Source of the DNA: an uncultured Ruminococcus sp.
GTDB taxonomy: Bacteria; Bacillota; Clostridia; Oscillospirales; Acutalibacteraceae
Assembly (NCBI GenBank): GCA_958403905.1
Contig: CATXZD010000022.1
Location: 1 to 25,906, forward strand
Direction: 5' to 3'
DNA: 25,906 nucleotides
The translations under genes and the position numbers were made by a program. Shown piece after piece: positions 6,242-12,406 of this stretch; position 1 is the stretch's first letter; the number at the start of each line of letters is the position of its first letter. The notes beneath the pieces are model-generated. The model was not told the DNA's origin. It searched no databases and saw nothing but the letters and a program-made list of their open reading frames with translations.

Positions 6242-6424
6242 TTATTCCTTGTTTTTTTCTTCTATAGAAACACAGTAAGGATAAAGCTGTTCATACGCTT
6301 CAATTTCGCTGTCGCTCATAATTGCCGAGGGAATAAGCCCTGTGCAGTCACAAGCCGAAAAGGCATTCATACTTTTATCGTGAATATCGTCAAGCTTTTC
6401 ACTGTCGGAAATTTCCTTTTCCAC
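6242..6424 (-). CDS. Small acidic protein of unknown function
   Basis: This 60-residue ORF starts at GTG 6424 behind GGGGTGAG, spaced about six bases, and ends just before a strong terminator, so it looks like a real gene. It is rich in Glu/Asp, lacks a signal peptide or membrane segment, and has a central CDCTGLIP (25-32) followed by an acidic helix-like stretch and YPYC. The two nearby cysteines could bind a metal, but nothing proves this. It lies 51 bases after the HAD hydrolase in the same direction and is probably co-transcribed. I do not recognise the family. Confidence 0.6.
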   Translation of the reverse strand: MEKEISDSEKLDDIHDKSMNAFSACDCTGLIPSAIMSDSEIEAYEQLYPYCVSIEEKNKE

Positions 6425-6475
6425 TCTCTCACCCCGCTTTTATTTTATACAGCAAGGTGCAAGGTTATGAATGTT

Positions 6476-7204
6476 TTATTTTACCGTTAGCTTTTTAATT
6501 TTGTAAACGTCACCGTCCATAACGGTGTAGGTGCTTCTTAACTCGCCCTCAATTTCAGGTGAAATGCTCTGGTGAATGTACAGGCTGTCGATTCCAAAGT
6601 CAGCCGCTCCGCCGATGTCGGAGAGATAATCGTTGCCAATCATAATTGATTCGCTTTTATTAAGTCCGTAGCGGTCGAAAAGCGTTTTGAAGTAGCAGGA
6701 ATCCGGCTTTGAGCATTCCTCGTCAGAACTTATGCAGATTCCGTCAAAGTACTGCGTTAAGCCAAGCATATTAAGCTCGTTTTCGGTAAAACTGCGCTGA
6801 GCGTTTGAAAGAAGATAAATCTTCTTTCCTTTTGCCTTGAGCGTGTCGAGCAAATCAATTACACCGTCATAGAGCTTTATATACTTTGTCGAGTAACAGC
6901 GGAAAGCCTCGGCAACAAACGCAACCTGCAATTTTGTCACCTTAACACCCTTTTGTGTAAAAAGCTTTTTGAAAACCTTTTCAATTTTAATATCAATGAC
7001 CTTGTATTCTGGATGGCGCTTTTTTACAGCCTTTTTTTCAAGCTCAACAAGCCTGCCATACTCGCTGTTCAGCTCGTCAAAGGTGTAGTGCGCGCCCTTG
7101 TAGCCGTACATAACAGCCATTTTTTTCCACAAATCGTCGCACCACTCATCGGTGTTGATGTCAATAAGAGTTCCGTAAAGGTCAAAAATATAGTTTTTAT
7201 ACAT
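6476..7204 (-). CDS. HAD superfamily hydrolase with DxY motif
   Basis: A 242-residue HAD protein starting at ATG 7204, with GGCGGTGA upstream; the frame extends 23 codons further but without a ribosome binding site and overlapping the promoter. Motif I is DLYGTL (8-13), motif II LLSNAQ (131-136), motif III Lys166 in SKPD, and motif IV GNDYLSDIGGA (190-200). The cap of about 100 residues between motifs I and II is of the helical C1 type. Asp8 is the expected nucleophile. Position +2 is Tyr10, where phosphatases have the acid/base Asp; DxY is typical of 2-haloacid dehalogenases and some other non-phosphatase members. Substrate cannot be assigned. It is followed by the small CDCTG protein and a terminator. 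Confidence 0.88.
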   Translation of the reverse strand: MYKNYIFDLYGTLIDINTDEWCDDLWKKMAVMYGYKGAHYTFDELNSEYGRLVELEKKAVKKRHPEYKVIDIKIEKVFKKLFTQKGVKVTKLQVAFVAEAFRCYSTKYIKLYDGVIDLLDTLKAKGKKIYLLSNAQRSFTENELNMLGLTQYFDGICISSDEECSKPDSCYFKTLFDRYGLNKSESIMIGNDYLSDIGGAADFGIDSLYIHQSISPEIEGELRSTYTVMDGDVYKIKKLTVK

Positions 7205-7244
7205 AATGCAGTCACCGCCTGTAATGATAGTGTAATTTGATTTT

Positions 7245-7273
7245 ATTTTACCAGTTTCCGCACACAATTGCAA
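7245..7273 (-). promoter_or_regulatory. Promoter of the HAD hydrolase unit
   Basis: On the minus strand TTGCAA (7268-7273), 17 bases, TAAAAT (7245-7250). The start near 7238 precedes the ATG at 7204 by about 34 bases, which supports that start. Confidence 0.6.
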
Positions 7274-7412
7274 TAGAAATCGGTATATGATAAAATAATA
7301 TATAATTTACAAGTTACAATTAAAATTTAACAATTGCTGTGGCGGCTTTCAGTCGCAATATAAAAAATTCAGAAAACAAAGTTTTGTCTCTTGCAAGCTA
7401 TCTTCCCGACCA

Positions 7413-7441
7413 AAATTGTTAATTGTAATTTGTTAATTGAA
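7413..7441 (-). repeat. R5 AT-rich repeat, reverse copy
   Basis: The plus strand reads AATTGTTAATTGTAATTTG and on; its complement is the ACAATTAAC/AAATT pattern at 8110, 15970 and 20236. Here it stands alone just ahead of the nth ribosome binding site. The rest of 7274-7412 holds only AT-rich sequence with a related ACAATTAAAATTTAAC string. Confidence 0.6.
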
Positions 7442-7456
7442 AAATGAGGTGATTGT

Positions 7457-8101
7457 TTGACTAAAAAACAAATTGCGGCAAATGCCGTAAACGCTTTGAA
7501 AAAGGAATACCCCGAGGCAATCTGCTCGCTTGTTTATAAAGACCCTTTACAGCTTCTGATTGCAACCCGACTTGCCGCACAATGCACCGACGCAAGGGTT
7601 AATATGGTAACGCCTGCGCTGTTTGACAGATTTAAAACGGTTGACGATTTTGCGAAGTCAACAGCCGACGAGGTTGCAGAATACATTAAAAGCTGCGGAC
7701 TTTACAAAACGAAGTCAAGGGATATTGTGGAGCTTGCAAAAATGCTTCGTGATGATTTCGGCGGAGAAGTGCCCGACAATATTGATGATTTGATTAAACT
7801 GCCGGGAATCGGCAGAAAAACTGCAAACCTTGTGTGCGGCGACATTTTCGGCAAGCCTGCCGTTGTTGTGGACACGCACTGCATACGCATTACGCAAAGG
7901 CTGGGCCTTCACGAACTGAAAGACCAGAAAAAGATTGAGTTTGCACTGCGTGATTTACTGCCGCCCGAGGAGAGCAACGATTTTTGTCACAGACTTGTAC
8001 TGCACGGCAGAGCAGTGTGCACGGCACGAAGTCCGAAATGCGAAAAATGTTGTATGAAAGATTTTTGCAAGTCGGCAGAGCATTTAAAGAGTAAAGTGTG
8101 A
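7457..8101 (+). CDS. nth: Endonuclease III (DNA glycosylase/AP lyase)
   Basis: Nth removes oxidised pyrimidines and cuts the resulting abasic site in base excision repair. The 214-residue product has the helix-hairpin-helix LPGIGRKTAN (115-124) with catalytic Lys121, catalytic Asp139 in VVVDTH, and the [4Fe-4S] cluster Cys188-x6-Cys195-x2-Cys198-x5-Cys204. Translation starts at TTG 7457: GAGGTGAT (7446-7453) is seven bases upstream and no ATG is suitably placed. The last codons and the TGA lie in sequence (AAAGAGTAAAGTGTG) resembling the left edge of repeat blocks at 15953 and 20217, so the C-terminal residues KSKV may be repeat-derived. The gene stands alone, convergent with dut. Confidence 0.96.
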   Translation: MTKKQIAANAVNALKKEYPEAICSLVYKDPLQLLIATRLAAQCTDARVNMVTPALFDRFKTVDDFAKSTADEVAEYIKSCGLYKTKSRDIVELAKMLRDDFGGEVPDNIDDLIKLPGIGRKTANLVCGDIFGKPAVVVDTHCIRITQRLGLHELKDQKKIEFALRDLLPPEESNDFCHRLVLHGRAVCTARSPKCEKCCMKDFCKSAEHLKSKV

Positions 8102-8109
8102 AGTGCCTG

Positions 8110-8146
8110 AACAATTAACAAATAACAAATTACAATTAACAATTAA
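8110..8146 (+). repeat. R5 AT-rich repeat
   Basis: Tandem ACAATTAAC / AAATT units, also found at 15970-16006 and 20236-20272, in each case just before an R4 hairpin. Confidence 0.7.
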
Positions 8147-8152
8147 TGGTCG

Positions 8153-8179
8153 GCCGAGTACCTCGGCAGGGTGCCCCTG
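8153..8179 (+). repeat. R4 double hairpin
   Basis: Stem GCCGAG/CTCGGC with loop TAC (8153-8167), then CAGGG/CCCTG with loop TGC (8167-8179), then GGGCAAAT. Related copies at 20280-20305 and, with one hairpin only, at 8283, 14897, 16014 and 20411. Confidence 0.75.
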
Positions 8180-8388
8180 CGGGCAAATCGAGTTCAAAAT
8201 CCGGATTGTACGGATAAAACGGTTGCCCGAATTTTAAATTGATATTTTGGTAACGTTTTTTAGTAGCGGCGAACTGTGTTCGGTCGAGTACCTCGATGGG
8301 TAAATTTCCATATTTATAATAGTGCGTATTGTTTGGATAAATTTATTTGCTGAACAAATTTTAATATACCGGAAGTGTTTTGAAATGT

Positions 8389-8467
8389 GTAGGGAACGAT
8401 CCCTGTGTCGTTCCTATTATGGGTTAGCTGAATGTCAGTTAGGAACAACACAGGGGTTGTTCCCTAC
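8389..8467 (+). repeat. P3 palindromic element, copy 1
   Basis: Ends GTAGGG/CCCTAC. Arms GGAACGA/TCGTTCC and GGAACAA/TTGTTCC flank a central TAGCTGA/TCAGTTA hairpin. The two halves are also complementary to each other over about 30 bases, so one long hairpin is an alternative fold. A 107-base stretch (8364-8470) is identical to 14978-15084. Confidence 0.85.
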
Positions 8468-8573
8468 GGATTTAATACAAACGTTTATGTTATTATCCCA
8501 CACGGATACGGATATAAATAATACGTTTCCGTTATTTGCCCATGTGAATATAAATACAACGTTACCTTTACAT

Positions 8574-8599
8574 TCGTATGGACACGGCGCGCCGTGTCC
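8574..8599 (+). repeat. P1 palindrome
   Basis: CGTATGGACACGGCGCGCCGTGTCC in two parts: a slightly changed end CGTATGG and a perfect 20-base palindrome at 8580-8599. It follows R9 and is followed at once by an R4 hairpin (GCGGAG/CTTTGC, paired through G-U). Confidence 0.8.
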
Positions 8600-8660
8600 G
8601 GCGGAGTGCCTTTGCAAGCAAATTAAAAAAATCATAAAGATTAATTTATTTTAGTTAATA

Positions 8661-8757
8661 TGATGTAAAGTTGTTTCCTGCGCAAGATTTAGAAAAATGT
8701 CTGACTCCCGCGATACCGAGATATAATTTCAAACCGCCCCTTAGGGCGTTTAAAAAA
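8661..8757 (+). repeat. R6 module, copy 2
   Basis: Starts TAAAGTTGTTTCCTGCG and ends GGGCGTTTAAAAAA. One phase is open through the whole copy (LFPAQDLEKCLTPAIPRYN...). It is followed directly by copy 3. Confidence 0.75.
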
Positions 8758-8758
8758 G

Positions 8759-8855
8759 AAGTAAAGTTGTTTCCTGCGTCAAAGTCAGAAAAATGTACAG
8801 TTACCGAGATACCGACCTATAGCTATGCTCCGACCCCTAGGACGTTTAAAAAACG
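8759..8855 (+). repeat. R6 module, copy 3
   Basis: Tandem to copy 2 and open in the same phase (LFPASKSEKCTVTEIPTYS...). The end ACGTTTAAAAAACGTTTAAA matches the end of copy 6 next to the pncC ribosome binding site. Confidence 0.75.
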
Positions 8856-8856
8856 T

Positions 8857-9297
8857 TTAAAAAGAGCCGGTTGATCCGAAACCGCCCTTGCCTCTTTGGG
8901 TGTCATCAAGCTCGCCTACTTCAACAATACCGGGCGTGAGGACAGGCGCAATTACCATTTGGCACACACGTTCGTCAGGCTCGATTGTATAGGGCTTGTC
9001 GGACACATTGCAAATACCTGCGCAGATTTCGCCGCGGTAGTCACTGTCGATAACTCCGACGCCGTTTGACAGGCAGATTCCGTGCTTAACGCCAAGACCG
9101 CTTCGAGCGTAGAGAAATGCCGCACAGCTGTTGTCGGGAAGTGCGATTGCAATGCCTGTCGGCACAACTGCAAGCTGACCGGGCGCTATGGTAATCGGCT
9201 CGTCAATACAGGCGTACAAGTCCATTCCTGCTGAGCCGCTTGTGGCTCTTTTGGGCACTTTTGCATTTGGGTTAAGCTTTTTAATTTTAATTTCCAT
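8857..9297 (-). CDS. dut: dUTP diphosphatase (dUTPase)
   Basis: Trimeric dUTPase hydrolyses dUTP to dUMP and pyrophosphate, keeping uracil out of DNA and feeding dTMP synthesis. The 146 residues contain all five family motifs: SAGMDLYA (22-29), ARSGLG (64-69), NGVGVIDSDYRGE (78-90, catalytic Asp85), the ERVCQMVI stretch (109-116) and RGKGGFGSTG (135-144). A GGAAG lies about six bases before the ATG. After motif 5 only Ser-Phe remain before the TAA, and that stop codon lies in the edge sequence of repeat block 2. The 166-base gap to the upstream U32 gene holds a weak TGCCG/CGGCA hairpin and no clear promoter. Confidence 0.97.
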   Translation of the reverse strand: MEIKIKKLNPNAKVPKRATSGSAGMDLYACIDEPITIAPGQLAVVPTGIAIALPDNSCAAFLYARSGLGVKHGICLSNGVGVIDSDYRGEICAGICNVSDKPYTIEPDERVCQMVIAPVLTPGIVEVGELDDTQRGKGGFGSTGSF

Positions 9298-9463
9298 TTT
9301 AATCTTCCTTCATTTCCTGCAAATTTTGAATAATTTATTCACGAAAAATTTTTAATTCTTTTTTAAAATTACCTTTGAGAATATTGCCGTGATTTAATTT
9401 TCGGCAGAAGAATTTTTTATAATTCCTTTTTAAAAATTAAAGCCTTTCAACACTTTTGACATT

Positions 9464-11530
9464 TTATTCAACACCCCTTTTATATAAACCACGTGTGAAT
9501 TTGTCTTTTAACATCGAAAACCCATTGAATACTTTAATGTTTTCCACGTTTTCCACATAGTTTTCCACAGTGAAACGTAAAACGTTAAAAGATGTTGAAA
9601 GTTTTGAAATTTCTTCCTCAGCAATAAAAAGAGGTACGCAATTGAGCACTTCCGTGCAGTTTCCGTCACATTTAAGATAAAATCGTTTGCCTTTTCTATC
9701 CTGCATTTTTGAATGATTTTTGCAAGTTTTGCAGTCAATTTCTCTGCTCTTGTTCGGGCAGTTGCGGCAAAGCATAAGCGGAAGATAGCCGTAGCTGATT
9801 ATTCCTCGGTCAATTTCTGCGCCAAGACGGTTAATACGCTCAAACGTAAGCTCAAAGCTTAGCTCAACGCTCTTTAACCCGTATTCCTGCGCCCACAGCA
9901 AATCGTAGGTGTTGACAAGATTCAGACCGAATCCTCCGTGAAGAACCATTTTGAGCCTTTTTGCCTGATACAGTGCGCCGATATTGTGGCAAAGCACATC
10001 GTTTATTCCGATTTTCTGTACGCTTTTGATGGCATTTTCAATCTGCTTTTCACGTCCGAACATTCCCCGGGGAATTTCAACGCCGATATTAAATCCCTCG
10101 TTTTTCAGTCTTTCAATTTCACTGATATCGGAAAACAGCGGAACAAATACAAGCTCACATTCCTTAAAGCCTTTTCCGATTTTCGTACCTGCCGTTCTTG
10201 CACGAACGGCTCTTTTTTTGCCGTTAAACGGCGGAATATCCTTGAAAATTTCTACATTTTTATTAACAGTATAGTTGTGACGTTTGCTCCTCATCTCATC
10301 AAGCGAAGAGAGAGCTTCTCGTCTGAGTAAGTTAAGCGCCGACAGCGGAAGCGAAATGCCGCTGTCAATATCAATTTCAAGATTTTCAAATTTATAAGCC
10401 GTACCGCCTGTTTTTAAAAGCTGATATTTGCATTTTTCACTGTCAAGCGGTGTTTTTATCGCCTTTTCGCAGAGCAGGTCGGATTTTTTTACCACGGTGC
10501 GCTCTCCGTCAGTTATTTCAAGCGCAGGATTTTCACCGAGCCTTGCGGTAAATTTTCCGCTGATTACAACATTCTGAATTTCGTCCTTGTACGTCTGTCG
10601 GATTGACGAAAACAGCTTTTCGTCAGCAGAAACAACGTCGGATTTTGTACGTGTGCCAAACATCTCTTTACCGAGCTTTCCGGTAAAATAGCCGTCGGTA
10701 AAGCCTGTTCGTGAAAAAACGCCCCTCAAAGCCTTTAAGGTTTCGTCACTGACAAAGCCAAGGTCGCACTGTTCCCTGCACGCTCTTACGGCGGCAGAAA
10801 CGTATTCGGGACGTTTCATTCTGCCCTCGATTTTTGCCGAGGTAACGCCGATTTCTTCAAGCTCGCTTATGCGGTTTATCAGGCTGTTGTCCTTAAGGCT
10901 GAGGGCATAGCCATCCTTGTTGCTTCCGACAGAAAACGGAAGCCTGCACGTCTGCGCACAACTGCCCCTGTTGCCGCTGCGGCTGCCGAGCATTGCGCTG
11001 AAATAGCACTGCCCCGACACGCTCATACACAATGCACCGTGAACGAAAACTTCAAGTTCAACAGGAATTTCGGCGCATTTTCTGATTTCTTCCCTGCTCA
11101 TTTCACGGGACAGCACCACACGCTTGAATCCCATTTCGTACAGCGCACGCACTCCCGAGGCGGTATGAACGCTCATCTGTGTTGAAGCGTGCAAAGGAAG
11201 CTCAGGCGCAATTTGCCTTGCAAGACGGGCAACACCGTGATTTTGAACTATCAAAGCGTCTGCGTCAGCCTGTGCAGCTGAGACAATCGCCTGTTTAAGC
11301 TGTTCAAATTCATCGTCAAAAATCAGCGTATTTATTGTTACGTACACCTTTACGCCGTGAATGTGGCAATATGCAACAGCCTTTTTAAGTTCGTCATCGT
11401 CAAAATTTTTTGCGGAGGTGCGAGCCGAAAATGACTTTTCGCCCAGATAAACTGCATCTGCTCCGCTCCTTACCGCCGCAACAAGGCTGTCATAGCCCCC
11501 TGCGGGAGCGAGAATCTCAATTTTTTGCAT
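9464..11530 (-). CDS. Peptidase U32 family protein, RlhA/TrhP-like RNA hydroxylation protein
   Basis: This 688-residue protein has the U32 signature at residues 160-178 (E-VFVHGALCMSVSGQCYF-S). U32 proteins are named as collagenases, but E. coli RlhA and TrhP act in rRNA (C2501) and tRNA (U34) hydroxylation. The N-terminal barrel begins EILAPAGGYDSL (5-16) and has Cys168, Cys175, Cys191 and Cys195, a likely iron-sulfur site. A long C-terminal part with a second Cys cluster (LCRNC, then CKTC) resembles the longer RlhA class more than short TrhP proteins; which RNA it targets is unknown. The start is ATG 11530, overlapping the end of zapA by 14 bases, which suggests translational coupling; 32 extra in-frame codons upstream would lie inside zapA. 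Confidence 0.88.
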   Translation of the reverse strand: MQKIEILAPAGGYDSLVAAVRSGADAVYLGEKSFSARTSAKNFDDDELKKAVAYCHIHGVKVYVTINTLIFDDEFEQLKQAIVSAAQADADALIVQNHGVARLARQIAPELPLHASTQMSVHTASGVRALYEMGFKRVVLSREMSREEIRKCAEIPVELEVFVHGALCMSVSGQCYFSAMLGSRSGNRGSCAQTCRLPFSVGSNKDGYALSLKDNSLINRISELEEIGVTSAKIEGRMKRPEYVSAAVRACREQCDLGFVSDETLKALRGVFSRTGFTDGYFTGKLGKEMFGTRTKSDVVSADEKLFSSIRQTYKDEIQNVVISGKFTARLGENPALEITDGERTVVKKSDLLCEKAIKTPLDSEKCKYQLLKTGGTAYKFENLEIDIDSGISLPLSALNLLRREALSSLDEMRSKRHNYTVNKNVEIFKDIPPFNGKKRAVRARTAGTKIGKGFKECELVFVPLFSDISEIERLKNEGFNIGVEIPRGMFGREKQIENAIKSVQKIGINDVLCHNIGALYQAKRLKMVLHGGFGLNLVNTYDLLWAQEYGLKSVELSFELTFERINRLGAEIDRGIISYGYLPLMLCRNCPNKSREIDCKTCKNHSKMQDRKGKRFYLKCDGNCTEVLNCVPLFIAEEEISKLSTSFNVLRFTVENYVENVENIKVFNGFSMLKDKFTRGLYKRGVE

Positions 11531-12053
11531 TTTTCTTTTTGTCGTCCTTATCAAACAGAGAGTATTGCTTAAGCTCGGCGCTGTTTTTTGATTTATCCGT
11601 CTTTTCTTCCTGCAATGCCTTTTCAAATTCTTTTAGCTTTCCGCACTTTTCAAGCTGATTTTTAAGCTGTTCATTCTCCTTGGAAACAACTCTTAACTGC
11701 TCCTCAAGCACTCTGGTTCTTCTTGTAAGGCTTGTGTTTTCGTTGATTGCCTCGGCGAGTCTTTCCTTGTACTCCTTGCATGACTTGCTAAGCTCGTTTG
11801 TGCTCTGAATAATTTTGTCTGCCTTGCCGACAATATCCTTGTTCTTTTTCTGCGCCTTGTTTCTGTCGTCGCACAAATCAAGTGCAGCAAGTACTGCGCA
11901 GTCACGTGTATCAAGGTGCTTGCTTGACTGAGCCGCCTTTCGTATGCGCTTTGTAATTTCCTCGGCAACCGACTCAACGTACTTTTCATCATCAGTGGTT
12001 ACAAGAACATAACTTCTGCCCTCAATCTGAACGCTGACTCTTTTTTTTACCAT
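11517..12053 (-). CDS. zapA: Cell division protein ZapA-like, with long coiled coil
   Basis: ZapA binds FtsZ and stabilises the Z ring. The ATG at 12053 is preceded by GGTGGGG, five bases away; 28 further in-frame codons have no ribosome binding site. The 178-residue protein has an N-terminal ZapA domain (about 5-70: RVSVQIEGRSYVLVT, then LDTRDCAVLAALDLCDD), followed by a heptad-like coiled coil from about 75 to 160 and a Lys/Asp-rich tail. It is longer than Gram-negative ZapA (about 110) because of the extended coil, as is usual for clostridial versions. On the minus strand a TATAAT lies near 12103-12108 without a good -35. The gene leads the zapA-U32 pair. Confidence 0.88.
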   Translation of the reverse strand: MVKKRVSVQIEGRSYVLVTTDDEKYVESVAEEITKRIRKAAQSSKHLDTRDCAVLAALDLCDDRNKAQKKNKDIVGKADKIIQSTNELSKSCKEYKERLAEAINENTSLTRRTRVLEEQLRVVSKENEQLKNQLEKCGKLKEFEKALQEEKTDKSKNSAELKQYSLFDKDDKKKNAKN

Positions 12054-12298
12054 TTCAACCCCACCTATACCGTTATTATTGCATAAAATACAGATACTAT
12101 TAATTATAATATATATTTGACAATTATTAAAGGGCATTTTGAATTTTTCTGATATTTTTTGTAAGCAGAGCGCCTTTTTGCTTTGTAAAAGCAGGATGTT
12201 TGATATTAAAAATCCCTGTTTGAATCAAATTTCAGTTGTTTTGCGGTGAAACAAGCCGCATTATATTGAATAAATTGCCAAAAATCTCTAAATATTAT
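12054..12298. other. Divergent intergenic region zapA / GH13
   Basis: AT-rich region without a credible ORF. A TGCGG/CCGCA hairpin with nine-base loop lies near 12242-12262, and a TATAAT on the minus strand near 12103-12108 may serve zapA. No repeat module from the six blocks occurs here. Confidence 0.5.
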
Positions 12299-12327
12299 TT
12301 GAAATATTTATATATTCGTGGTAAAAT
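12299..12327 (+). promoter_or_regulatory. Extended -10 promoter of the GH13 gene
   Basis: TTGAAA (12299-12304), 17 bases, TAAAAT (12322-12327) with TGG immediately before it, giving the extended -10 form. The start near 12334 leaves a leader of about 73 bases. Confidence 0.65.
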
Positions 12328-12406
12328 GAATGGTAACAGATTATAATTTAACTCGGTAACAACTGATAATAATTACGAATATTATTAATTACGAGGAAGT
12401 GATTTT

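Larger units (their letters stand above)
8090..8859 (+). repeat. Composite intergenic repeat block 2 (most complete)
   Basis: The whole convergent nth-dut gap is repeat-derived and holds no gene I can support. Order: edge motif AAAGAGTAAAGTG (8090-8102), R5 (8110-8146), R4 hairpins (8153-8179), R8 (8186-8275), R4 hairpin (8283-8297), R7 (8300-8375), P3 (8389-8467), R9 (8468-8570), P1 (8574-8599), R4 hairpin (8601-8615), R6 (8661-8757), R6 (8759-8855). The right edge ends in ACGTTTAAAAAACGTTTAAA and contains the dut stop codon. Other blocks carry subsets of this order. Confidence 0.8.

Noticed and set aside
8322..8654. Related ORFs at 8322-8654 and 14936-15160 sharing about 70 residues
   Set aside because: They are repeat modules R7-P3-R9 read in one frame. 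They start at GTG without a ribosome binding site, the copy at 16030 is not open, and a one-base indel in R9 breaks the frame between copies.
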